A stretch of DNA of 64,000 nt, taken from Parachlorella kessleri. Its lineage: Eukaryota; Chlorophyta; Trebouxiophyceae; Chlorellales; Chlorellaceae. Each line of letters begins with the position of its first letter. The first letter of the stretch is position 1. Made by a program: the position numbers and the translations under genes. The notes under the pieces are model-generated. The model was not told the DNA's origin. It did not search any database and was given only the letters and a program-made list of their open reading frames with translations. Below are positions 21,482 through 32,161 of this stretch, piece by piece. The stretch spans positions 1 through 64,000 of the forward strand of contig BBXU01000280.1 in assembly GCA_001598975.1 (NCBI GenBank). The letters are read 5' to 3'.

Positions 21482-23274
21482 CTATGTGTGCGTAATATAG
21501 CACATTGACAGCGAGCCAGCAGTTTGCAGCCAGCTGCTCGCAACCCAGTAGGTCAACCACGCACTCTTGGGCTGCCTTAGACCGCCGCATTCCAGGTAAC
21601 AAAAGGCAGGACAAATACCAAGCTGCGTAGCACATGACAGCCTACAAGTTCTGCGCACCTGTAGGCAACAGCGGCTTGCCAGGGTGGCAGGCATTACTTT
21701 GCCAAACTTCAGCTTCTGCAGGTTTGTCAGGCCAGCCAAGCACTCGAGATATTCGGTAGTGAGGTCTACCACCGACGCATTGGAGATGGTGAGCTTGCGT
21801 AGCTGCTCCATGGCACCCAGGTGGGGTATGAGATCCACGCTGCCACTCGCCAGGCTGGTCACATGAGTGAGCTGCCACAGCTGAGGGGGAAGAGCCCAGT
21901 CATCCCTGCTGCCGCTGATGCAGAGGTCACAAACAGACCGCGGGGCTGCTTGAAGGACACTGTCAGCTGCCTCACCGCTGGCGTTCATATCATAACCCAG
22001 GGAGAGAAATGTGAGGTGCTTGAGGGCTGACAATCCAGTGGTGTCCACCTGGGGGTCGTAGCCGCCCTGCAGATACAACTCTCCCAGCTGAGGCAGGGCT
22101 GCCCAGCTGACCACCACTTCATTCCAAACACTCTCCAGGTCCAGCTTCGTAAGCCGTGGCAGCTGTAAGCCCTCCCCATCCAGCTGAACCTTGCGTACAT
22201 GCTCGACTGTTAGGGCCTGCAGGCTAGGCAGCGAGCCCGCCACCTCCAATTCCGCCAGGCCTCTAGCCTCCAGCTGGGAGAGTGCTGGTAACCGCACATC
22301 GTCGCTCATCACCACCCGCTGCCAGCCACTGGCTGTCAGGGATCTGAGAGACGGCATATGCCCAAAGACCGTGCAGTCCAGCAGTCCAGCAGCCTTTCGA
22401 GAATCGAGCCTGTACGCCTCCAGGTTCAGATTTTGAAGGCCGGGAAAGAGCCATACCACTGAAGCAAAGCTTTTAGCAAGCGCATCCTCTGCCACTATGG
22501 TCAACTCCTCCAGTACCTGAGGCACATGCAAACACATGGCAGTAGAGTGACACGTCAGAGCGGATGGTACATAGCTATATATTACTAACACAGGCCTAGG
22601 GCGCTCAAACTGGTAGACTCAAGCCTGGGCAAACGCAAGTATCCATGGTGAATACTTTCTGTGCAACACCCGATACAGCCCTGTCAGTCCAGCTCAACTC
22701 TCACTCCCTGTTCGCACTACCTGCCACCCATGCTAATAGGGGACCCGTCATGCTGGAGTAAACAGGCCAGTCTTGACTGACTTACCGCACGAGGTGCCAC
22801 TGACAACAGGGAGAACAGGGCTTTTTGGAAGGCCTCCTCGAACACAAACGCTCGGACTGCCGGCCGCACGGCAGCCACCCATCTTGCCAGGCATACATGC
22901 TGTTCCTCGTCACTTATGGCTACGGACTCTATAGGCCACTGCCGTGGGTCTAGGGAGGCCTTCCAGGAAGTACACACTGCCTGCGCACGCACCTGCAAAA
23001 AGATTGCAAGCTATTTGCTCTGGTTTGCGAGTGCCCTTTTTGCGACCTCTCACACTTCACCAGCACATGCACAGCCAGCGGTACGTGTCTGCTCCTAAGT
23101 TTGAACTACAGGTACTTGGTTGCCTGTTGTTCAAGGCTAGGTGCCATGCTAGGTGCGCACCCTGTCAGCAAGAGACAGCACTGGAGCACCGTGCCCTGGG
23201 AGCCTAGCGCTGAAGATGAGCTGCACAAGCTCCTGTGGCAAGGCATGATGTTGCCTGCTGGCCCGATTGCTCAT
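21482..23274 (-). CDS. F-box / leucine-rich-repeat protein
   Basis: Three exons: 23274-23161, 22992-22786, 22516-21482, giving 452 codons in phase. The N-terminus carries an F-box-like segment, LPQELVQLIFSARLPG (residues 12-27). It is followed by VRAQAVCTSWKASLDPRQWP, the usual F-box second half with its C-x-x-W motif. From residue 108 on there are irregular leucine-rich repeats (LQNLNLEAYRLDS, LTKLDLESVW, LGELYLQGGYD, LKHLTFLSLGYD, LRKLTISNASVV). By family knowledge, such proteins are substrate receptors of SCF ubiquitin ligases; the target is unknown. The last 60 residues are less LRR-like. A splice at 21659 is possible, but the frame stays open without it. An R1 repeat sits in intron 2. 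Confidence 0.8.
22675..22739 (+). repeat. Dispersed repeat family R1, copy (forward)
   Basis: Shorter R1 copy in the second intron of the F-box/LRR gene, sharing CTCAACTCTCACTCCCTGTT and CTGCCACCCATGCTAATA with the other copies. Confidence 0.7.
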
Positions 23275-23901
23275 TGATGCTCGCACAGATTCAAACCCTG
23301 TTCAGGACAAGGTTGTTAAGGGTAGGAGCCAACAAAAAATGCCCACCTGTTGACACATGTTTCTATAATGATTGACTAATGTCCATCTGGACCAAAAAAT
23401 GTTAGTAACTGTGTCCCCTATGCGAACAGGGAGTGAGAGCTGGGTTGTGTTCTATGCAGTTATGCTTTGTCTGCTTTTTTGTTACCGTGAGCACAGTGTT
23501 CACGGCCTTGCTGCAATTTAAGATAGAAGTGCACGTGACAGGAAGGGTCATACAGCAGTTTGCACGGTAACCTTGGCGCCAGCTTCACCTGCTGCTCCGG
23601 TGGCCCCAACTTGTCTTAGGGAGAGACCTACTGAACTAGAATCCAGGCAAGCATCAATGCATAACTGCTTGCAGTCCTATTTAATCAATCCTACCATACC
23701 TCTCCTCTCTCTTCACAGTACCTACCATTATCAGCAAACCAAAGCAGCGGTGCAAAATGCCAGTAGCATGGTTACAGTGATGTTTGACTGCACTACGAAA
23801 GCGGTGTGGACTGCTTCTTGCCCACACAACACGGGGGGGGTCCAAACTCCTTTTAACGTCCCACTGTGCTCCGGTCCACCACTCATGGGCTAGGCACTTC
23901 T
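23275..23901. other. Intergenic region with an R2 repeat piece
   Basis: About 630 bases, richer in A/T than the genes. It should contain the F-box/LRR promoter and the 3' UTR of ankyrin copy A. A piece of repeat family R2 lies at 23526-23556. The short open frames show no family likeness. Confidence 0.5.
23526..23556 (+). repeat. Dispersed repeat family R2, partial copy (forward)
   Basis: Matches GTGCACGTGACAGGAAGGGT and then TACAGCAG, shared with the copies at 41532 (reverse), 57532 and 58608. Confidence 0.5.
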
Positions 23902-26900
23902 TCAGCGAAGATCCTGTGTTTTCAGCCAAGCACCCAGTGGGCGCGCCGCCAGGTGCAGCACATGCAGGAGCAGCTCTGACGGCAGCGTACTAAAACAGGC
24001 TGCCCAGCTTGGGCCGCCTGCGGTTCCGCTAGCCGAGGCCTCTGCCGCTCCCAACCGCCGCCTTTTATGAGGTGCCTGAGCAGGGTTTGTCACCTGCAGC
24101 TCCAGGGGCAGAAGCAACATGACTGCCATGCTGGATGTGCTGGGTGCGCCTGCTAGTACGTATCTCAGACTCTTAGAAGTCCCAGTAGCGCCCCGGGGCC
24201 ACACAATATTACCGGACGTGACAATGATAACTGCTATGAGCGTCGCCTAGAAGTTGATCCTTCCATGACCTCTTTGCAGACGCTTGTTATCACTATGTGC
24301 TCTGACCTTGGCGGCTGCCTCCCTTCTCCCGTGAGCTGCTGCCAGCATGACAGTCCGGAAAGCACGCCTCAGCAGCAGGGGATGTCTGTAATGTCTGGCA
24401 GGGCACCAGCCCTCCGGCTCCAGCGCTAGCCATAACCACCTGCATGCGTGCCAGAGGCCGTCTGCTGTGAGAAGTTTGGAACCTCACAGCCAAGATACCG
24501 GAGCAATGCTGCTGTGGTTGCATGAGTTCAGTTGTACAGCAGACTGTGGCCAATCCTTCGCAACGGTGAGACATACACACTAAATAACACAGCCGTGCAG
24601 GCCAAGGAGCGTGTGACAGCACCCGCATGCCAGTGGAAGGAAAGTGTTACTTCTGGAAGGAGAGTCTTACCAGCTTATTCCTTCCAGTGATGCAAAGTCT
24701 CCTGGCCGGTGTCTTAGAGGGTCGAAGAAGGCCACAGGCTGGGTGGCTGGCGGCAATACAACGTCCTGGTAGACCGCAGGCTGGTGGCCGGCAGCCAGCA
24801 GCAATTCCAGCATTGGTAAGCCGTGCCGGTCAAGATACGGTAGGTGTTTGCACCTCTGCAAGCATGTCACAGCAGAGGCTCTCGCTAAGGGAGGCAGTCA
24901 TGCCACCTCTGCTCTGCACAGTAACGCTTGCATTTGTTGTCAGGGGGCAGACATGCCTTGATGTAACGTGGGAACTAATGGCAGCGCAGTTGTGACCAAG
25001 CTGGTGTACGTTTGTGCGCAGGTTACTATTGAGTATGCAAAGATTCAAGCCCTCCTGCATTTTTTTACGTAGAACAATAACCCTGCATTCAATTTGAACG
25101 TTCAGAAGTGCCCTTAAGCAGCTCTTCCTACCTGCATGACCTGGAGGATGGGGCAGCGGTAATCAAAGCCTAGCCAGGTATACATGTGCGGGACCGGCTT
25201 CCTGGTGTCCACAGGCAGCGGCCCCCAGCGCAGGAGGACTGCCAAGCACGAGGATGAGAGCGACTCAATTGCAATGCTGACCAGTCCCGGGTCAATCGCG
25301 GCTCCTGCCTGGAGCAGCTGCTCCAGCACCATGCCCAGGTTATAGCTAGCTGCCCTGCTGGTCAAGCTGCGTAACTGGGAGCTGTCCAGCGCATCTCCAA
25401 CACGCAGCAGCAGCGAGACCAGTTCAGCTGGGCAGCCAGCACGTATGCAGGCCTGTAAAGTCATGCAGCTGTCCTGTGCTGTCAGCTGCACTTGCTGCTG
25501 CGCCGCAGCTGCCAGGATGGCTGCGCATGCTTCCTGGTCGTGGTTTTTTGCTCCCTTGCTCACAAGCAGGCCCAGCCTCCTGCTGTCCAGCTGCATGGCC
25601 CCGCTTGAGACCTGGCCCGCAACGTGCAACACCACCTCATGCACCACAGCATTGCTGGTGCTAGTGCCGACGTCAAACAGCGGCCACAGTAGGCTGGTCC
25701 CATAGTGGCGTGCAACATATATGACCACACTCGGCTGCTGATGCAATGCTGCCTCCCGGAGAGCGGCTGAAGCAGCTGCTGCAACTTCTGCTTGTTCTAG
25801 CCGGGCTACAGCCGTGCGCAGCAGGCTTATGCAGGCATCCGACTGGCTATATCGGACGGCTTCACGAAGAAGTTTTTCCAGCTCCCTACTGCTAAGCACT
25901 GGCAGGCTGCCGTCTGCGTACTGCTGCACTAGATGGGAGAAGAGCAGGGAGGCGACAGACCGGTCGATCCTTGTGTAAGCCCAGGGTTCCAATGCCATCC
26001 CATGCGAGCGCCGAGTGTCCAAGAGCAGGGGCAGCACAGCCGCACCTTGCTGCAAGAGATACTGGACCACGCCAGCATGGCCCATGGACGCTGCAACCGC
26101 AAGGAGCTTAGTGAGGCTGGCGTCAGAGAGCAGCAGCTGCTCCCGCTGCACCTGCTGCCGCCGCTGCCTGCGCTCCTGAGGCTGCTCCTGCTGTTGCTCC
26201 GGCTGAGAGGCTTCCTGCTTGTTCTGTGCAGCTTGCAGCATAAGCAAGGCTGATGCCGGCTGGGCCGCTTGCAGTGCCGCCTCTATCAGGAATTCCAGAC
26301 CCCCTAGATGTTGCAGCTCCAGCTTCCCCAACAGGAGCTGCTGAGCCAGGTATGCAAAGAGCTCGGTCGCAACGGAGGGGTGCAGACGCTCCACGGCATA
26401 AGACGACCATGGGGTGGGACCGAGACCTGATAGCAGGCCCCAGACGCTGCGAGGGCTGGGCTTTACCACATGCATGGCAACCTGTACTTGACCTTTAGCT
26501 GCGGCCTGGTCCAGGAGGGCACTGGCGTCCTCACTAAGCCGCACATCGCTGGACTGCTGCCTGCAGTATGGCCAGGCAAGTGTCTGCTTGGCAGGCTTCG
26601 AAGGCCAGGCGAGCCAGCTGGCCCAGCAAACTGGCAGGGGCTGCTGCAAGCCTGCCACCGGAGTACTGGGACAGGACATGCTTCCTGAGCTCTGGGCCCA
26701 AGTCTGTGCTGATGGGAAGTGTATTGGAACCAGTCCAGTACCGCGGCAAGAGGGGCCATAGGCTCGCCCCAGCTGTCAACAGCACCTTGGCCTGCTCTAG
26801 CTTGCCAAGCACCGTAGCTATGCGCAGCGCTGTCTGCCCTGGCACGAGCTGTTGGCGGAACACTGCCCTGTCTGTGAGCTGCGCCGCTGCAAGCCATTTG

Positions 26901-27143
26901 TGCAGCTCGCCGTCACTGTACTTGAGGGTGAGGGTAGCGTCCAGTGGCGATTTGGCAGCGAGCAGCGACGGTAGCTGCTCCTAGCAAGAGTGCTGCCATC
27001 ACAACGGACACCCCGCCGGGTCCGCACTTGGCTGCTTCTTGGGGCGTGCACAGGGCTGCTACTTGAGCTGAGTCGCCAGAGATGAGGGCGTGGATAAGCG
27101 GGAACTGCTGCTGGAAAGACGATGTGCCTCGCGTGCGCACCAT
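23902..27143 (-). pseudogene. Degenerate-ankyrin / F-box-like protein, copy A, two frameshifts
   Basis: Same exon plan as intact copy D: exon 1 27143-25132, exon 2 24855-24671, exon 3 24439-24307, exon 4 24093-23902. Splice sites and phases are kept. Exon 1 starts MVRTRGTSSFQQQFPLIHAL and later contains ankyrin-like helices (HAGVVQYLLQQGAAVLPLL). Two small deletions against copies B-D break the frame: one near 26975-26985, after the ALLL stretch, and one near 26541-26551, where a net five bases are missing. The last exon keeps TLPSELLLHVLHLAARPLGA. Unless these are assembly errors, no full protein can be made; the long frame from 26679 could at most give a shortened form. The family role (target-binding ankyrins plus a ubiquitin-ligase contact) is inferred. 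Confidence 0.7.
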
Positions 27144-29566
27144 GCCGTCAGCTACACAGGAAGCCACAGCAAAGGTTTTTCTTGGGACGTTGCTGTGCCT
27201 GTTTTTGTTGTCGGTGTCGGCGGCAGGAGTGCCCCGCACCGCCTAGTCCCTGTCGATGCGGAAGAGCTCAAGGCAGCAGTCAGTAGCACACGCCAGTATT
27301 ACCCGCCACTGTTATGCGGGCATGCAACCCACACTCTATTGAGCGCAGGTGTCTACCTGGACTGCAGCGATTCTGTAAGAGAAACCCAGGGCTTCTGGCC
27401 AAGTTCCAAGTGTTCAGGCTTGAAACCTGTGAACAAGGACGTGAATATGCGCTGTCATGGCAAGCCCCATGTCAGTGATGGCCACCCTCCAACCATGTCG
27501 CTCCTCAAACCGCGCATGGCTCCAGGGTATCTATCCCGAACCGAAGAGAAGCACATAGCAGCTGTTTCCTGCCTTACCTTGTTTACTGAAACTGCCCGCT
27601 GTGGCTCAAACCGTTCAAAGCTGATCGTGGAGAAGCAGCACAGCCAGTGCTTGAGGCACCATGAAATCCCAGCCTTTTCTATCGTGCCAGGACGGTGAGC
27701 GAAGATGCTCTGTGATGCTATTACAGCACATTTAATGGTATTGATACTAATATAATCCAGGGGAGCGATACTAATGTAATCCAGGGGAGCAGTGGAAACA
27801 TTTGAATGCCACCTCGCTGGCGGGAAGCCTTGGACATGCGCCAAACGGGCTGTCGTCCTGTGTGATGTCTCCTCGCAAGAGACATGACAGAGTGGCCCAG
27901 TTGTGACCTACGGATTCTTTGAGAAGCGTAGCGGGCCAGTCACCGCACCATCGCCCACGCATGCCACTACTGCAGCTGGTCTTAGTTTACAAGGCTTCAC
28001 CTAGGCTCTATGTTGAAGGACATTCAGGCTTGTGCGAGCATAAGAAGACAAGGCAGTTATTCACGCAGACGCTGGCTTTGGGATTGACGCCTGAAAAGCA
28101 TGCCATACATAGCCAAGGCCGTGGCCAAGGCAGACAGTGCGGAACCGTGCAAGACCAAGTACACGTGTGAAACCTGCACGAAGCAAAATTATGTATGAGC
28201 TTTGGACCGCAACTAGTTTGTTGCCACTGCAAAGTTGGCATAATACATTATTTGTTGTCCAACGAATGAGGTGGACGCAATTCTCGAAATATGTCCTTTC
28301 TATGGCAGACAAAGCTGTTTGCTGCACAAGTGCCAGAGAGAGTACAAACGATAAAACTGCAAGTCGAGTGCAGAGAAGAGAGCCGCATAGACAAACTCTA
28401 AATATGAGTCAACAGGTGCCACCCAGGTCCCAAGGTTCACTCGGAAGGAGCCTTGTGAGCAATCAGGCTGCTGCTACTAATGCACGCTGTCCAATGGCCA
28501 CCAGGCAACTGAACCATGGCCATTCCCCATTCCCAGCAGCCCGTGCCGCTGTGATGCTTTACCAAGACCCTGCCTCTCCAAGACAGGTCTTGAAATCACA
28601 GATCCAGGTCCACTCAAGATTCGCACATGCCAGTACCCCGGCAGAAAGGCACCGCCCTCATGTGCAAAGCTTGGCTGCTGCCAGGGGGCGCCCTTTCCCA
28701 GTCACAGCTGCACCACAGCGCAGGCCAGGCCGCCTTCCCCCTGCAGCACCTGGAGGCGTCATTGCTGCCTTGGGTTCTAGCTGGGGCCAGTCCCAGGGCG
28801 GCCAGTGGGGGTGGCAGGGCTTGTGCCTGCAAAGGAATGGCAGGAGTATCGCTGAGGCTGAGAGTTGTGAGGCAGTGTGGTCTTGCATGGCAGGTATTTA
28901 TTGAGGGTGGCAGGTAATGCGGTTGTTCTAGCCGTTAATGCCATATAGAAAAATGGCTCACTGTAGCACAATTCAAAACCGCAGGCACAAGGCCAGTCCA
29001 CACCCAAGCTGTGGTCATCCTAACTGCGAACCTGATCATAAGCTTGGTGCTGGGGTTGCTTATTGGGCCAGCCACTGCTGTAGACGCAACCTCGTGACAC
29101 TGGGTGGGGCTGCAGTCCTTGACACCCAACCCCGCCAGCGCCTGCTCCACCCGCCTAACCTGCAACTCGAACAGAAGCCGTCCCCTCCTTGCAGGCACCA
29201 TGCATGACATTGGAAAAGGTCCGCACATCAGCTCACATGCAGTGAATGGCAGACATGAGGGCCATCGCATTAACAGCAACTGGTCAAAGATTGGCAGCTG
29301 ACCTGTACGGGAGTTAGCGCCCAGGAGTCCAGCAGTTCAGGGCTGAGGCAGCAAAGTGCTGCCCCAGTGACTGCAGCATGTCTGATCACACCGTGGTGAG
29401 AGGGAGACATTCTGAAGCATGCACATCATACAGTAGGGTTTTTTGAGAGCAACGGGCAGCTGCTGCGAGGGTGCTACTGTTGGGGCAACCCACAGACCCT
29501 GCATACTGCAGCCATGTAGGGGCTGCTCATGTATACCATAAAAGATCTTTGAAACAGAGTACGCAC

Positions 29567-29720
29567 CTTTGTGCCGCTTGAGGGCGTAGGCAGCTGCATC
29601 AAGGCCCTGGCTCGTCAGCCAGCAAAACACTTGCTCATGGGTCCAGCGCTGGTAAGGAACGCCCTGCCAAGGTGGGTTGCCTTGGCAGGACCTCACCATC
29701 GTCGCACCCTTGCTGATCAT
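29567..29720 (-). other. Possible exon with SAM-domain-like sequence
   Basis: The minus-strand frame contains YQRWTHEQVFCWLTSQGLDA and then AAYALKRHK. This fits the start of a sterile alpha motif (W..E.V..WL...GL). It ends at a good donor (GGTGCGTAC). Another exon-like stretch upstream, at about 30180-29997 (VRLRHARWKVRALRQCG), ends in a GTAAGG donor. No downstream exon completing the SAM fold was found, so this may be a gene remnant. Confidence 0.25.
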
Positions 29721-30376
29721 CCTTCTATGTAGCTGTGTGTAGGCGGATAGTCACTCAGTCACTGCGGTATGGCAGACTAAACGTGGCGAACGCATCATGC
29801 TCTGGACAGTGACACTCGTCCGCGGGGGCGGATGACCAACTGCACTTCATAGGTGGAAGATTTGATGCAACCCAATGGATGATATGGAGCTTGAAGAGGT
29901 GTCCAAGGTTTTCCTTGCATACGATTAAAGCCTCCTGCACCACTAACCCTGCACAGGAGTTTCACCGCGCACCCAGCCAAAGCCACGGCCTTACCTCTGC
30001 TTTGATGCACTCTCTGAAAAGTGCCGAAAGTTAGGGGATTACAGCCGAGAACACGGCGTTGGTAATCCGTCCTGTTGCCCTCCACCTGTCCTAGCGCGCG
30101 CAGTAGCAGGGCCGTGGGCAGGGGCCCGCACTGCCGCAGGGCTCGCACTTTCCACCTTGCGTGCCTAAGCCTTACCTGCGTCCTGCAAAAAGCTGCAGGC
30201 ACCACACTTTAGTGTTAACAGAAAGTGGCTTTAAGAGCCAGTGTTCCTGCCTAGCATGACACAGGCGCAGGGGCAACCCCTAGCCTCTGGCGGTCCCTCT
30301 GGCTGTAGTGCAGGTTTCAAACGCTTTGGGTCAGATCTCTACCCTCACGAGGTGAAAACCACAGCAGGCAGCTTCC

Positions 30377-30706
30377 ATGCTCCCGTCAGTTGCAGCTGAC
30401 TCGGCGGCACACGACTTCCTGCCGATGGCGTTGTTGTCCTCACTCGTTCACGAAACCCAACCAACAGTGAGCCTATATACTAACTTGAGGCACTGGTCAA
30501 CTCACAATGTCTTCCAGCTACGCCAAGACGCTGTAGAGGTCCGGCAACAGGTGATCGACCTGGCAATTGCTCCCAGGCTGTGTCAATTAGAAGGAGAAAC
30601 CCTTAACTACTCACTATACTTCCCTGGTTGCAGTGACGAGCAGGCGACCTCATGTCCGTTTTGCGCCAGTGGGTGCACCTGTGGCAACAAGTGCAAGTGT
30701 GAGTGA
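30377..30706 (+). CDS. Small ORF ending in a metallothionein-like Cys cluster (uncertain)
   Basis: A 109-codon frame whose last 17 residues read CPFCASGCTCGNKCKCE, six Cys pairs-and-spacers in the style of metallothionein (C-x2-C-x3-C-x-C-x3-C-x-C). The first 90 residues are unremarkable. An acceptor-like GGTTGCAG at about 30633 suggests only the last part is a real exon, and a GTGAGT at the end could be a donor rather than coding. If it is real, the product would bind metals. No start exon could be fixed. Confidence 0.3.
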   Translation: MLPSVAADSAAHDFLPMALLSSLVHETQPTVSLYTNLRHWSTHNVFQLRQDAVEVRQQVIDLAIAPRLCQLEGETLNYSLYFPGCSDEQATSCPFCASGCTCGNKCKCE

Positions 30707-31487
30707 AGCAGGGTGCCAGCCGCATGTCTACCGCATTTTAGTGCAGCTCGTATGGGTCCAGCAAGGCAACAGTAAGGAAGCGAGAACAGCGGCCCTTGAG
30801 CCCCTTCTTAGCGCCGTTGTAATGGCCTGGTGCCCTTGCTACTTATCAGATGTTCTGTGTGAAGACTTTCAGCAGTGGTTGAAGTGTAGGGGTATGTTTG
30901 GAGTTGAGGAAGGGCCACGAGGCCCACTGCGTACCTCTGGCAGTCCTAAGCAGGACTGCCTGGCAGGCTGCACATGCTTGCGAATGGACCTGAAAGTACT
31001 CAGTGGCAAGGTTGCGCTGGGCTGCAGGTGGGTCGGACTGCACCTGCGATGTGTGTCCAGGAGCACAAGCGCAGTATAACAGCTTTCAAAAGGGCGAGGT
31101 GAGTGGCCCCTCCCTTGATTTGCATACCAACTGGGGAGCGCGCAATGCTGACGGACTGTCGGCGCGGAATAGCAATATGCAAGAGGATTTTGTAAGCCAC
31201 GCACAAGTAGGGACAGTGCATTAACTGGTGGGATGCCACCAGGCTGCAGCAAAAGAACTTGCCGACCTGGGGTCAGCCTGGTGTCCAGGAGGCCTGCCGG
31301 CCCAGGGACGCTTGTGCTTTATGTTTGGCACCCTGCCATGTGCAGTCGAAGAGCCTGGGAGCGACACGGATCAACCCCTCCAACACCGTGCCCACCGAGA
31401 AGGGAGCTGGAGCTGGGAAAGGGCATGCCAGCACCCGAGGGGCAGACATTGACTAAATTTACCGTATCTGGCATGTGTCACTGGTAT

Positions 31488-31570
31488 GAGGGCAGGTAAT
31501 GTGAACAGGGAGTGAGAGCCCTGGCTGTACTGACAGAACTGGATGCAGAATGAGCCCGAGTCTTGCCTGG
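31488..31570 (-). repeat. Dispersed repeat family R1, copy (reverse)
   Basis: Reverse-oriented copy reading GGCAGGTAATGTGAACAGGG ... GGATGCAGAATGAGCC and then GAGTCTTGCC, nearly full length. Confidence 0.75.
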
Positions 31571-32161
31571 ACGTCTTACGTTGGGTAGCTATGCCGTCCA
31601 TGCGCACGGTTGCAACTTCTTCATAATCCTGCCACAAATGCCTTAGTCTAAGGCCTGCTAGTTGTGATCATATAGAAAGCTTTCTTCTAGGTCTGAAATT
31701 GTACATTTCCAGTTCAACAGATCACCTATAATCACGTCGCAACGGTGATAGAAACGTTGCACTGGCCATACACAGGTGAGGCAACTCAGACTGCAACCAT
31801 TGACGGTCGGCGGCATCAGCAGCCACCGTAAAGGCTCCTTCTTGCAAGCCATCAGCTTCACAAGTCCAAAACTCCACTCCAGTGGCTCATCTCCACCGCG
31901 AGCCTAAGCTGCACAGGTTTGTCAGTGCGCATTACAAAAGGAAGAAAGCAGTTTCCTCCATTTTGATAATGACCAACTCATCCAACTGACAGTGCTGAAA
32001 ATATAGAAACGTAGCAATGCACAACCTCCTGCTGCCAAAAAAGCATGCACTCTGAATTTTCTCATGCACCCACAACCAGGGGGGCATTTGACCCCGTTAC
32101 TGGTCCCCCCCTCCCACCAACCCCTACACCAACTGCAAGTGCGCCACTTCTCAAGCCTAGA

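Larger units (their letters stand above)
27144..32161. other. Long accessory stretch without a confident gene
   Basis: About 5 kb between copy A and the 3' end of copy B. 27240-27870 is related to the 5' flanks of copies B and C (shared phrases such as GGACCTGCAGACAAGGA-like blocks near 27430, 35740 and 40830). 28897-28922 and 31488-31570 are R1 repeats. 31039 onward begins the duplicated B/C unit. Between lie a possible SAM-like exon (29567-29720) and a Cys-rich reading frame (30377-30706), both uncertain. The other open frames here show no family likeness. Confidence 0.5.

Noticed and set aside
28137..28904. 255-codon plus-strand open frame
   Set aside because: No family likeness, biased composition and no supporting splice or start context; it lies in repeat-rich spacer DNA and overlaps other open frames.
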